From an uncultured Pseudomonadota bacterium (GTDB taxonomy: Bacteria > Pseudomonadota > Gammaproteobacteria > Burkholderiales > Burkholderiaceae), in assembly GCA_946480245.1 (NCBI GenBank), contig CAMLIZ010000076.1:1-21064 (forward strand): a stretch of 21,064 bases of DNA, written 5' to 3'. Shown here in pieces: positions 6,203 through 14,524 of this stretch; positions within the stretch are counted from its first letter, which is position 1; every line of letters starts with the position of its first letter. The translations under genes and the position numbers were made by a program. The notes beneath the pieces are model-generated. The model was not told where the DNA came from. It did no database searches and saw nothing but the letters and a program-made list of their open reading frames with translations.

Positions 6203-6856
6203 ATGAGCGTCGACTTCTCCACCATCAACACCGCCACCTCGGGTGCGGCACTGGGCACTTCGGCCACCAGCAGCAGCGACGCCGGCAGCGCGGACCGCTT
6301 CCTGAAGCTGCTGGTCGCGCAGTTGCAGAACCAGGATCCGCTGAATCCGATGGACAACGCGCAGGTCACCAGCCAGATGGCGCAGATCAACACGGTCAGC
6401 GGCATCCAGCAGCTCAACGGCACCGTCAGCGGGCTGAACAAGCAGTTCCTGCAGATGCAGGCACTGCAGGGCGCCTCGCTGGTGGGCCGCGACGTGTGGA
6501 TCGAAGGCAGCTCGATGGCGGTGGACGCCGCGGGCAAGGGCCAGGCCGCGTTCAACCTGAGCGGCGCGGCCGACGCGGTGAAGCTCGAGGTGCTGAGCCC
6601 CGCGGGCCAGGTGGTGGACACCGTGAACCTCGGCGCCGAAACCGCCGGCCGCCACACCTTCAGCTGGAGCAAGGACGGCATGGACCCGGCCAGCCTGACG
6701 TTCCGCATCAGCGCCAAGAGCGGCGCGGCCACCGTGCCCTCCACCAACCTGATGCTCGACAAGGTGCAGTCGGTCGGCATCGATGGCGACACGCTCACGC
6801 TCGCGCTCGACAAGAGCGGCGACGTGCCCTACGCCAAGGTTCTCGCGTTCAACTGA
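6203..6856 (+). CDS. flgD: FlgD, hook cap (hook assembly scaffold)
   Basis: 217 residues. The N-terminal signature FLKLLVAQLQNQDPLNPMDNAQVTSQMAQINTVSGIQQLN is the conserved FlgD region needed for export and capping. The C-terminal part has the FlgD Ig/Tudor-like layout (GRDVWIEGSSMAVDAAGKGQAAFNL, QVVDTVNLGAETAGRHTFSWSKDGMDPASLTFRISA). FlgD caps the growing hook and is discarded when the hook is complete. The ATG lies 8 bases after the flgC stop, with GAGG overlapping that stop codon, so translation is probably coupled. Confidence 0.96.
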   Translation: MSVDFSTINTATSGAALGTSATSSSDAGSADRFLKLLVAQLQNQDPLNPMDNAQVTSQMAQINTVSGIQQLNGTVSGLNKQFLQMQALQGASLVGRDVWIEGSSMAVDAAGKGQAAFNLSGAADAVKLEVLSPAGQVVDTVNLGAETAGRHTFSWSKDGMDPASLTFRISAKSGAATVPSTNLMLDKVQSVGIDGDTLTLALDKSGDVPYAKVLAFN

Positions 6857-6875
6857 TTCACCGGAAGGAAACAGC

Positions 6876-8135
6876 ATGAGCTTCCAGCAAGGCCTGTCGG
6901 GCCTCAACGCCACCAGCAAGAGCCTGGAGATCATCGGCAACAACATTGCGAACGCGAACACCTACGGCAGCAAGGCCTCGCGCGCCGAGTTCGCCGACGT
7001 GTATGCAGCCGCGCTCAACGGCGGCGGCGCCAGCCAGGTGGGCATCGGCGTGCAGTTGGCCAAGGTGGCGCAGCAGTTCACGCAGGGCAACATCACCACC
7101 ACCGAGAACTCGCTGGACCTGGCCATCAACGGCACCGGCTTCTTCCAGGTGATGGACGGCAACCAGGTGGTCTACACCCGCAACGGCCAGTTCAAGGTGG
7201 ACCGCGACGGCTACATCGTCAACAACCAGGGCCAGCAGCTGATGGGCTACCCGGCCGACGGCACCGGCGTGATCCAGCCGGGGCAGGCCAAGTCGATGCA
7301 GCTGCCCAGCGCCGGCATCAACCCGGCCGCCACCAGCGAGATGTCGATCGAGATGAACCTGGACTCGCGCGTGGGCGTCACCACGCCGGCCACCGGCACC
7401 ATCAACTTCTCCGACCCGCGCACCTACAACAACGCCACCTCGCTGACGGTGTACGACGCCAAGGGCCAGGACATCGCGATGACCTACTACTTCCAGAAGT
7501 CGGCCACCGACACCTGGAACGTCTTCGCCACCGCCAACGGCTCCTCGGTGCTCACCGACGCCAGCGGCAACCCGGCGCCGATCACCACGCTGGATTTCCC
7601 CGCCACCGGCGGTGCACCCACCTCACCGGCGGCGCCGGTGGCCTTCAACATCCCGGCCGGTGCCAACGCGGCCGGCGCGCAGACGCTGGCGATCAACGGC
7701 GTCACGCTCGACTTCTCCGGCGCCACGCAATACGGTGCCACCTTCGGCGTCACCGACCTCAAGCAGAACGGCTACGCCCCGGGCCAGCTGTCGGGCATCT
7801 CGATCGAGGACAACGGCATCGTGATGGCGCGCTACTCCAACGGGCAGTCCAAGCCGGCCGGGCAGCTCGAGCTGGCCACCTTCCGCAACCCGCAGGGCCT
7901 GCAGTCGCTGGGCGGCAACGCGTGGGCGCGCAGCTTCACCTCCGGCGACCCGATCCTCGGCACGCCGGGGCAGGGCAACATGGGCGTGCTGCAGTCGGGT
8001 GCGCTGGAAGAAAGCAACGTGGACCTCACCGCCGAGCTGGTCAACATGATCACGGCGCAGCGCGAGTACCAGGCCAACGCGCAGACGATCAAGACGCAGG
8101 ACCAGGTGATGCAGACCCTGGTGAATCTGCGCTGA
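6876..8135 (+). CDS. flgE: FlgE, flagellar hook protein
   Basis: 419 residues, close to the 402 of Salmonella FlgE. The N-terminus is MSFQQGLSGLNATSKSLEIIGNNIANANTYGSKASRAEFADVY, and TTENSLDLAINGTGFFQV is the flagellar basal-body core motif. The C-terminus NVDLTAELVNMITAQREYQANAQTIKTQDQVMQTLVNLR is the conserved D0 helix. FlgE polymerises into the hook, the universal joint between rod and filament. The usual TVGFK after the ANAN motif reads TYGSK here. The ATG at 6876 is preceded by AAGGAA at 6865-6870; the frame is open further upstream inside flgD, but that is not used. Confidence 0.97.
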   Translation: MSFQQGLSGLNATSKSLEIIGNNIANANTYGSKASRAEFADVYAAALNGGGASQVGIGVQLAKVAQQFTQGNITTTENSLDLAINGTGFFQVMDGNQVVYTRNGQFKVDRDGYIVNNQGQQLMGYPADGTGVIQPGQAKSMQLPSAGINPAATSEMSIEMNLDSRVGVTTPATGTINFSDPRTYNNATSLTVYDAKGQDIAMTYYFQKSATDTWNVFATANGSSVLTDASGNPAPITTLDFPATGGAPTSPAAPVAFNIPAGANAAGAQTLAINGVTLDFSGATQYGATFGVTDLKQNGYAPGQLSGISIEDNGIVMARYSNGQSKPAGQLELATFRNPQGLQSLGGNAWARSFTSGDPILGTPGQGNMGVLQSGALEESNVDLTAELVNMITAQREYQANAQTIKTQDQVMQTLVNLR

Positions 8136-8161
8136 TCCTGAACTGAGACCGGAGACGCCCG

Positions 8162-8887
8162 ATGGACCGCATGATCTACCTGTCGATGGCGGGCGCCAAG
8201 GCGACCATGCAGCGCCAGGACGTGCTGGCGAACAACCTCGCCAATGTGTCCACGGTGGGCTTCCGCGCCGAGCTGGCGGCTTTTCGTGCGGTACCGGTGC
8301 GCGGCGACGGCGCCAGCACGCGCGTGTACTCGCTGGAAACCACCACCGGCTACAACGACCAGGGCGGGCCGGTGCAATCCACCGGCCGCAACCTCGACGT
8401 GGCGATCAAGGGCAACGCCTGGATGGCGGTGCAGGGCCTGGACGGCACCGAGGCCTACACCCGGGCCGGTGCGCTCGACGTGTCGGCCGACGGCACGCTG
8501 GTCACGCGCAACGGCCTCACCGTGCTGAGCGACGGCGGCCCGATCAACGTGCCGCAGAACACCGAGGTCTCCATCGGCGCCGACGGCACGATCAGCGGCC
8601 GCGCCGCCAATGGCCGGATCAGCACGATCGGCCGCATCAAGCTGGCCAGCTCCGACACCCCGCTGCAGCGCGGCGACGACGGCCTGTTCCGCGCCGCCGA
8701 CGGCAACCCGCTGCCGGCCGACCCCAACGCGACGCTTGAGGCAGGCGCGCTCGAAGGCTCCAACGTGAGCCCGGTGGAAACGATGGTGGCGATGATCGCC
8801 GCCGCGCGCCAGTTCGAGTCGCAGATGAAGATGATGCAGACCGCCGAGCAGGACGAGCAGGCGGCCAACAAGCTGCTGGGCGTCTGA
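8162..8887 (+). CDS. flgF: FlgF, proximal rod protein
   Basis: 241 residues, slightly shorter than the enterobacterial protein. The N-terminal start [43 protein letters not shown] is typical of Flg[36 protein letters not shown] is the core motif, and GALEGSNVSPVETMVAMIAAARQFESQMKMMQTAEQDEQAANKLLGV is the C-terminal helix. FlgF sits in the proximal rod next to FlgG. GGAG at 8151-8154 lies 7 bases before the ATG. The following gap to flgG (93 bases) is the longest inside the flgB-L run. Confidence 0.96.
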   Translation: MDRMIYLSMAGAKATMQRQDVLANNLANVSTVGFRAELAAFRAVPVRGDGASTRVYSLETTTGYNDQGGPVQSTGRNLDVAIKGNAWMAVQGLDGTEAYTRAGALDVSADGTLVTRNGLTVLSDGGPINVPQNTEVSIGADGTISGRAANGRISTIGRIKLASSDTPLQRGDDGLFRAADGNPLPADPNATLEAGALEGSNVSPVETMVAMIAAARQFESQMKMMQTAEQDEQAANKLLGV

Positions 8888-8902
8888 CGCAACGCGATTA
8901 GC

Positions 8903-8936
8903 GCGCGCATTCCCCCGCTTATCCGCGGGTGCGCGC
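8903..8936. other. Hairpin in the flgF-flgG gap
   Basis: GCGCGCA (8903-8909) pairs with TGCGCGC (8930-8936). Inside it CCCGC (8914-8918) pairs with GCGGG (8925-8929) around a 6-base loop, with a 4-base bulge TTCC on the left arm. No T-run follows, so it is not a typical terminator. In a polycistronic message it could stabilise or punctuate RNA between flgF and flgG. The pairing is seen; the role is unknown. Confidence 0.5.
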
Positions 8937-8980
8937 CCTCAAGCTCCCGCACCATTGCCACAACACGGTAGGAGTAGCTC

Positions 8981-9763
8981 ATGATCCGTTCGTTGTGGAT
9001 TTCGAAGACCGGCATGGAAGCCCAGCAGATGAAGCTGGACACCATCGCCAACAACTTGGCCAACGTCTCCACCAACGGCTTCAAGCGCGAGCACGTGGTG
9101 TTCGAGGACCTGATCTACCAGAACCTGCGCCAGGCCGGCGCCAGCTCCAGCGAGCAGACGCAGCTGCCGGCGGGCCTGCAGGTGGGCCTGGGCACGCATG
9201 CGGTGGCCACCTCGCGCAACTTCTCGCAGGGCAGCCTGCAGCAGACCACCAACAACCTCGACGTGGCGATCAAGGGCACCGGCTTCTTCCAGATCCAGAT
9301 GCCCGACGGCACCACGGCCTACACGCGCGACGGTTCGTTCCAGGTCGATGCGCAGGGCCAGCTGGTCAACAGCAGCGGCTATGCGGTGCAGCCGGGCATC
9401 ACGATCCCGGCGCAGGCGCAAAGCGTGACGATCGCCCCCGACGGCACGGTGAGTGTCACCTTGCCGGGCCAGGCCGGGGCGCAGCAGATCGGCCAGCTGC
9501 AGGTGGCCAACTTCGTGAACCCCGCCGGCCTGGACCCGCTGGGCGGCAACCTGTTCGCCGAGACCACCGCGTCGGGCACACCCAACACCGGCTCGCCGGG
9601 CAGCAACGGGTTGGGCTCGCTGCAGCAGGGCTTCGTGGAAACCTCGAACGTCAACGTGGTGGAAGAGCTGGTGTCGATGATCCAGACACAGCGCGCCTAC
9701 GAGATGAACTCGAAGGCGATCCAGACCTCGGACCAGATGCTGCAGCGACTCGGCCAACTGTGA
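8981..9763 (+). CDS. flgG: FlgG, distal rod protein
   Basis: 260 residues, the same length as enterobacterial FlgG. The N-terminus [47 protein letters not shown] and the core [32 protein letters not shown] are diagnostic. The C-terminus [39 protein letters not shown] is the conserved helix. FlgG builds the distal rod, which passes through the P and L rings. The ATG has GGAG at 8971-8974. The stop codon TGA shares one base with the flgH start (TGATG), implying translational coupling. Confidence 0.98.
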   Translation: MIRSLWISKTGMEAQQMKLDTIANNLANVSTNGFKREHVVFEDLIYQNLRQAGASSSEQTQLPAGLQVGLGTHAVATSRNFSQGSLQQTTNNLDVAIKGTGFFQIQMPDGTTAYTRDGSFQVDAQGQLVNSSGYAVQPGITIPAQAQSVTIAPDGTVSVTLPGQAGAQQIGQLQVANFVNPAGLDPLGGNLFAETTASGTPNTGSPGSNGLGSLQQGFVETSNVNVVEELVSMIQTQRAYEMNSKAIQTSDQMLQRLGQL

Positions 9764-10425
9764 TGAAGCAAGTCTCGATCGCCGTGCTCGCGCTGTGTGC
9801 GGGCTGCGCTCACGTGGGCACGCCCAAGGTGGACGTGGCCGAGCCCACCAGCGCGTTGCCGCAGGCGCAACCGCAGCCGATGGTGAACAACGGCTCGATC
9901 TTCCAGGCCGCGCAGTACCGGCCGCTGTTCGAGGACCATCGCGCACGCCTGGTGGGCGACACCATCACGGTGCAGATCGTCGAGAAGGTGAGCGCCAGCC
10001 AGAAGAGCACGAGCACGATCGACAAGAGCGGCAGCGTGGACGCCGGTGTCACCGCGCTGCCCTTCCTCAAGAGCTCCGCCCTCACGCGCGCCAGCGCCAC
10101 CGGCAGCTCGAGCAACAGCTTCACCGGCAAGGGCGCCACCGAGAACACCAACGACTTCTCCGGCACCATCACCGCGGTGGTCACCGGCGTGCTGCCCAAC
10201 GGCCACCTGCTGGTGGCCGGCGAGAAGCAGATCGGCGTGAACCAGAACGTGGACGTGCTGCGCTTCTCCGGCCAGGTGGACCCGCGCGCCATCCAGCCCG
10301 GCAACACGGTGCAGAGCGCGCAGATCGCCAACGTGCGCATCGAGCACCGCGGCCGCGGCCAGCAGGCCGAGGCGCAGGGAATTGGTTGGCTGGCGCGCTT
10401 CTTTTTGAGCGTTCTGCCGATCTAA
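9763..10425 (+). CDS. flgH: FlgH, outer-membrane L-ring lipoprotein
   Basis: 220 residues. A short lipoprotein signal [15 protein letters not shown] is followed by the FlgH signatures [41 protein letters not shown] and [32 protein letters not shown], and by the ending [13 protein letters not shown]. FlgH forms the L ring, the outer-membrane bushing around the distal rod. The likely acylated residue is Cys15 (C-A-G-C), with Cys instead of Leu at position -3. Cys12 is a weaker alternative. The ATG overlaps the flgG stop codon by one base. The gap to flgI is 43 bases and structured. Confidence 0.97.
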   Translation: MKQVSIAVLALCAGCAHVGTPKVDVAEPTSALPQAQPQPMVNNGSIFQAAQYRPLFEDHRARLVGDTITVQIVEKVSASQKSTSTIDKSGSVDAGVTALPFLKSSALTRASATGSSSNSFTGKGATENTNDFSGTITAVVTGVLPNGHLLVAGEKQIGVNQNVDVLRFSGQVDPRAIQPGNTVQSAQIANVRIEHRGRGQQAEAQGIGWLARFFLSVLPI

Positions 10426-10436
10426 AGAATCCAAGA

Positions 10437-10472
10437 ATGGTGGCAACCGACCGAAGTTGCCTGCCACCATGA
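10437..10472 (+). CDS. Possible 11-codon leader peptide before flgI
   Basis: ATG at 10437 opens a frame of 11 codons ([11 protein letters not shown]) whose TGA at 10470-10472 overlaps the flgI ATG at 10469-10471 in the ATGA arrangement seen in translationally coupled genes. flgI has no visible Shine-Dalgarno, so re-initiation after this mini-frame is a possible way to start it. The mini-frame itself has only a weak purine-rich stretch upstream (AAAGAA at 10424-10429). It may be chance; conservation is untested. Confidence 0.2.
   Translation: MVATDRSCLPP
10439..10468 (+). promoter_or_regulatory. Hairpin abutting the flgI start codon
   Basis: GGTGGCA (10439-10445) can pair with TGCCACC (10462-10468), whose last base is immediately before the flgI ATG. 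Alternatively GGCAAC (10442-10447) pairs with GTTGCC (10456-10461) around an 8-base loop. The two overlap, so they are mutually exclusive in their core. Either would occupy the ribosome landing site of flgI, where no Shine-Dalgarno is visible. Pairing is seen directly; a regulatory role is inferred. Confidence 0.45.
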
Positions 10473-11602
10473 ACTCCCTGCCCGATCGACTGCTGCGCCT
10501 GCTCATCGCCATTGCGTTCGTGGCGGCCAGCGCCGCCGTCTGGTGGCCGGTGAACGCATCGGCCGCGCGCATCAAGGAGGTGGCCGCGGTGCAGGGCGTG
10601 CGCAGCAACCAGCTGGTGGGCTACGGCCTCGTCGTGGGCCTGGACGGTACCGGCGACCAGACCACCCAGACCCCGTTCACCACGCAAAGCCTGCAGGCGA
10701 TGCTGCAGCAGATGGGCGTCACCGTGCCGGCGGGCACCAGCATGCAGCTGCGCAACGTGGCGGCGGTGATGGTCACCGCGCAGCTGCCGGCTTTCGCGCA
10801 GCCCGGCCAGCCGATCGACGTGACGGTGTCGTCGATGGGCAACGCCAAGAGCCTGCGCGGCGGCACCTTGATCGCCACGCCGCTGAAGGGCGCGGACGGC
10901 CAGATCTACGCGATGGCGCAGGGCAACGTGGTGATCGGCGGCGCCGGCGCCTCGGCCGGCGGATCCAAGGTGCAGATCAACCAGCTGTCGTCCGGCCGCA
11001 TTCCGGAAGGCGCCACGGTGGAACGCAGCGTGGCCACGCCGCTGCAGCAGGGCGAGACGATCCAGCTCGACCTCAACGCCTTCGACTTCGACACCGCCCG
11101 CCAGGTGGCGCGCGTGATCAACACGGCCAAGGGCGAGGGCACCGCGGTGCCGTTGGACGGCCGCGTGGTGCAGGTGCGCCTGCCCACCGATCCGGGGCGC
11201 CGCGTCGGCTTCCTGGCCGACATCGAGAACCTGCAATTCGAGCCTGCCGTGCCGGCCGCCAAGGTGGTGATCAATGCACGCACCGGCTCGGTCGTGATGA
11301 ACCAGGCCGTCACCTTGAACGCCTGCGCGGTGGCGCACGGCAGCCTGTCGGTCACGATCAGCACCACGCCGGTGATCAGCCAGCCGGGCCCGCTGTCCAG
11401 CGGCCAGACCGTGGTGGGCCAGAAGAGCGACATCTCGATCGCGCAGCAGGGCGGCTCGCTGGTGCAGATGCCCAGCGGCACCAAGCTCACGGACGTGGTG
11501 AAGGCCCTGAACGCGCTCGGCGCCACGCCGCAGGACCTGTTGGCGATCCTGCAGGCGATGAAGAGCGCGGGGGCGTTGAATGCCGAGCTGGAGGTCATTT
11601 GA
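10469..11602 (+). CDS. flgI: FlgI, periplasmic P-ring protein
   Basis: 377 residues. A signal peptide ([32 protein letters not shown]) precedes the mature start [33 protein letters not shown], a family hallmark. Further FlgI motifs are [50 protein letters not shown], and [23 protein letters not shown]. The end [37 protein letters not shown] is typical. FlgI forms the P ring at the peptidoglycan around the distal rod, helped by FlgA. I chose ATG 10469; an in-frame TTG at 10457 is less likely. Initiation is unusual, lacking a Shine-Dalgarno and lying behind a hairpin. Confidence 0.97.
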   Translation: MNSLPDRLLRLLIAIAFVAASAAVWWPVNASAARIKEVAAVQGVRSNQLVGYGLVVGLDGTGDQTTQTPFTTQSLQAMLQQMGVTVPAGTSMQLRNVAAVMVTAQLPAFAQPGQPIDVTVSSMGNAKSLRGGTLIATPLKGADGQIYAMAQGNVVIGGAGASAGGSKVQINQLSSGRIPEGATVERSVATPLQQGETIQLDLNAFDFDTARQVARVINTAKGEGTAVPLDGRVVQVRLPTDPGRRVGFLADIENLQFEPAVPAAKVVINARTGSVVMNQAVTLNACAVAHGSLSVTISTTPVISQPGPLSSGQTVVGQKSDISIAQQGGSLVQMPSGTKLTDVVKALNALGATPQDLLAILQAMKSAGALNAELEVI

Positions 11603-11641
11603 GATGACCTGCTGCGGCAGTTGCGGGCAAGGCGTGCGAGC

Positions 11642-12520
11642 ATGACCGCCATCCCTTCGTCCAACGCGCTCAACAGCCTGTCGGCAGATGGCCGGTCGCT
11701 TGAAGCGCTGAAGAACCAGGCAGCCAACGACCCGAAGGCGGCCATCCGCGCTGCGGCCAAGCAGTTCGAGGGCCTGTTCATGCAGGAGCTGATGAAGAGC
11801 ATGCGCCAGTCGACGCTGGGCACCGGCATGCTCGACAACGAAGGCTCCAAGCTCGGCACCGAGATGCTGGATACGCAGCTTTCGCAGCAGATGAGCGGCC
11901 TGCCGGGAGGGCTGGCCGACGTGATAGCGCGCCAGCTGGAGCGCCAGATGGGCGTGCCGGCCAGCGGCAAGGTGCCGGCCAGCACGGCGGCACTCAGCGC
12001 GCTGCGTGCCGGCGTGACCGATACCGCGCAGGTGAGCAAGGCGATGGGCCATGCACAGGCCTTCGTGGCGCAGCACCAGGCCGCGGCTCATGCGGTGGAG
12101 CAGCAGACCGGCATTCCGGCCGGCTTCCTGATCGCGCAGGCCGCGCACGAGACCGGCTGGGGCAAGCACGAGATCCGCAATGCCGACGGCAGCTCCGCCC
12201 ACAACCTGTTCGGCATCAAGGCCGACGCGAACTGGAGGGGGCCGGTGGCGCAGATCACCACCACCGAGTACGTGAACGGGCAGGCGCGCAAGGTGACCGC
12301 GAAGTTCCGCGCCTACGCGAGCGCGCAGGAGTCGTTCGCCGACTACGCGAAGCTGATGAAGGACAACCCGCGCTACGAACGCGTGCTGGCGCATGCCGAC
12401 AGCGCACAGGGCTTCGCGCAGGGCTTGCAGCGCGCTGGCTATGCCACCGACCCCGCGTACGCCGACAAGCTGACCCGCGTGATCAACACCACGCTGCGCC
12501 TGCAGCGCTCGATCACCTGA
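11642..12520 (+). CDS. flgJ: FlgJ, rod-cap protein and peptidoglycan hydrolase
   Basis: 292 residues with the two FlgJ halves. Residues 1-105 form the rod-cap part (AAAKQFEGLFMQELMKSMRQSTLGTGMLDNEGSKLGTEMLDTQLSQQMS). Residues from about 135 to 292 form a GH73-type glucosaminidase domain. The likely catalytic Glu is E170 in LIAQAAHETGWGKHE, and the substrate-groove segments HNLFGIKA, FRAYASAQESFADYAKLM and YATDPAYADKL follow. FlgJ locally opens the cell wall so that the rod can pass. The start is ATG 11642, with AAGG 9 bases upstream; an in-frame TTG at 11621 is weaker. The dual form is typical of beta- and gammaproteobacteria. Confidence 0.97.
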   Translation: MTAIPSSNALNSLSADGRSLEALKNQAANDPKAAIRAAAKQFEGLFMQELMKSMRQSTLGTGMLDNEGSKLGTEMLDTQLSQQMSGLPGGLADVIARQLERQMGVPASGKVPASTAALSALRAGVTDTAQVSKAMGHAQAFVAQHQAAAHAVEQQTGIPAGFLIAQAAHETGWGKHEIRNADGSSAHNLFGIKADANWRGPVAQITTTEYVNGQARKVTAKFRAYASAQESFADYAKLMKDNPRYERVLAHADSAQGFAQGLQRAGYATDPAYADKLTRVINTTLRLQRSIT

Positions 12521-12539
12521 CCGAAAGAGGGCCGACACC

Positions 12540-14507
12540 ATGAGCACATCCGCTGTCATGACGCTCGGCGTGCGGGCGATGGCCGCCAGCTACGCCGCAT
12601 TGCAGGCCACCGGCAACAACATCGCCAACGCCAATGTCGAGGGCTACTCGCGGCAGCAAGTGCAGCTGGAAACCGCCAAGGGCCAGTACACCGGTGCCGG
12701 CTTCTTCGGCAAGGGCGTGAACGTGTCCACCGTGACGCGTTCGTACGACGACTTCCTCACCCGCGAGGCGGCGCAGTCGAGCTCGATCGCCGCGATGGAC
12801 AAGGCCCGGTCGGAGCAGCTGGCGCAGCTCGAGAAGGCCTTCCCGATGGGCGAGAACGGGGTCGGCTACGCTGCAGGGCAGGTGCTCAACGCGATGGTCG
12901 ACGTGGCCAGCAACCCGAAGGATGAGGCCTCGCGGCAGGTGGTGCTGTCGCGCGCAGCAGAACTGGCAGCGCGCTTCAACTCGGCCGGCTCTCAGATCGA
13001 CGAGCTGCAGCGCGGGGTCAACGACGACCTGAAGAACTCGGTGAAGTCGGTGAACGAGATCGCCGCCGGCATTGCCGACGTGAACAACAAGATCGCGGCG
13101 GTGACCGGCACCGGCCACACGCCGAACGATCTGCTGGATCAACGCGACCGGCTGGTGTCGCAGCTGTCGGATTTCGTGCAGGTCACCACGGTGCCGGCCA
13201 GCGACGGCACGCTGGGCGTGTTCATCGCCGGCGGGCAGCGGCTGGTGCTGGGCAACCAGGCCGCGCAACTGGTGGCCAAGCCGGATGCGTCGGACCCGTC
13301 GCGCACCGCGATCGCGATCAACGACAACGGCCAGGTGCGCGACCTGTCGGCCAGCCTGCTCACGGGCGGCGGCATCAGCGGCCTGCTGCGCTTCCAGAAC
13401 AGCGATCTCGTCGATGCCCGCAACTCGCTGGGCCAGCTGGCCGCGGCCTTCGCCAGCCGGGTCAACGACCAGCAGGCGCTGGGGCTGGACCTGCGTTCGC
13501 CGCCGGGCGCCGGCGCGCCGATCTTCAGCGTCGGTGCGCCGCAGGCGCTGCCGGCGAACGGCAATGCCAAGAACGCCAGCGGCCAGTTCATCGCCTCGGT
13601 GGACCTGACCACCGTGGACGGCTCGCAACTGCAGGCCAGCGACTACAGCCTGGTGCCCGATACCGTCACGCCAGGCAACTACACGCTCACACGACTGTCC
13701 GACGGCACCACCACCAGCATCGCCAGCGGCGCCGTGGTGGACGGCATGCGCATCACGGTGAACGGCCCGGTGGCCGCCACCGACCAGTTCCTGCTGCAGC
13801 CGGTGGCGCGCGCGGCCAGCGGCATGGCGCGCGTGCTCGACGATCCGAACGGCATCGCCGCCGCCTCGCCGGTCAGTGCCACGCTGCCGGCCACCAACAC
13901 TGGCACCGCGAGCATCGGCTCGCTGACCGTGGTGAACAGCTCGATCAACCCGAACCTGACTGCGACGTTCAGTTTCACCTCGGCCACCGGCAACTACAAC
14001 TGGGAGCTGCGCGACCGCGTCACCAATGCGCTGTCGTCCTCCGGCAGCGGCACCTGGACGCCGGGGCAGCCGATCGCGCTGAACGGCTTCGAGCTGCAGC
14101 TCAACGGCGTGCCGGCCAACGGCGACACGGTGAGCGTGAGCAAGACGCTTTACCCGTCCACCAACAACGGCAACGCGCTGGCGATGGCCGCCTTGCGCGA
14201 CGAGGCGATGGTGGGCCGGTCGTTGAATGCGAGCGGCCAGTGGACCGGCGGGCTCACGATGACCGAAGGCTACGCACAGGCGATGTCCGAGGTGGGCGTA
14301 CGCGTGCAAAGCGCCAGCAGCGCGGCCGACATCTCGGCCGGCGTGGCCAGCACCGCCAAGCAGGAGCTCACCGGCAAGACCGGCGTGAATCTCGACGAGG
14401 AGGCGGCGCGCCTGATCCAGTACCAGCAGAGCTACCAGGCGGCGGCCAAGGTGCTGCAGGTGGCGCAGCAGATCTTCGACACGCTGCTGCAGACCGCCGC
14501 AGGCTGA
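12540..14507 (+). CDS. flgK: FlgK, hook-filament junction protein 1
   Basis: 655 residues, about 100 more than enterobacterial FlgK. The N-terminus has GVRAMAASYAALQATGNNIANANVEGYSRQQVQLE, the middle has LLDQRDRLVSQLSDFVQV, and the C-terminus GVNLDEEAARLIQYQQSYQAAAKVLQVAQQIFDTLLQTAAG is diagnostic. The extra length lies in the surface-exposed middle (about residues 360-545), which holds two similar beta-rich modules. The second contains GVPANGD at 523-529. FlgK joins the hook to the filament and is escorted by FlgN. GAGGG lies upstream of the ATG, 19 bases after flgJ. Confidence 0.97.
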   Translation: MSTSAVMTLGVRAMAASYAALQATGNNIANANVEGYSRQQVQLETAKGQYTGAGFFGKGVNVSTVTRSYDDFLTREAAQSSSIAAMDKARSEQLAQLEKAFPMGENGVGYAAGQVLNAMVDVASNPKDEASRQVVLSRAAELAARFNSAGSQIDELQRGVNDDLKNSVKSVNEIAAGIADVNNKIAAVTGTGHTPNDLLDQRDRLVSQLSDFVQVTTVPASDGTLGVFIAGGQRLVLGNQAAQLVAKPDASDPSRTAIAINDNGQVRDLSASLLTGGGISGLLRFQNSDLVDARNSLGQLAAAFASRVNDQQALGLDLRSPPGAGAPIFSVGAPQALPANGNAKNASGQFIASVDLTTVDGSQLQASDYSLVPDTVTPGNYTLTRLSDGTTTSIASGAVVDGMRITVNGPVAATDQFLLQPVARAASGMARVLDDPNGIAAASPVSATLPATNTGTASIGSLTVVNSSINPNLTATFSFTSATGNYNWELRDRVTNALSSSGSGTWTPGQPIALNGFELQLNGVPANGDTVSVSKTLYPSTNNGNALAMAALRDEAMVGRSLNASGQWTGGLTMTEGYAQAMSEVGVRVQSASSAADISAGVASTAKQELTGKTGVNLDEEAARLIQYQQSYQAAAKVLQVAQQIFDTLLQTAAG

Positions 14508-14524
14508 CGGCACCAGGAGTACCG

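Noticed and set aside
13656..13670. CCCGATAC-like sigma-28 -10 match inside flgK
   Set aside because: It lies in the middle of a coding region with no -35 at the right distance and no gene start nearby.
10181..14513. Long minus-strand open frames opposite flgH-flgK (792 and 666 codons)
   Set aside because: Same GC-bias artefact. The plus-strand genes are unmistakable flagellar proteins and the antisense products show only compositionally skewed sequence.
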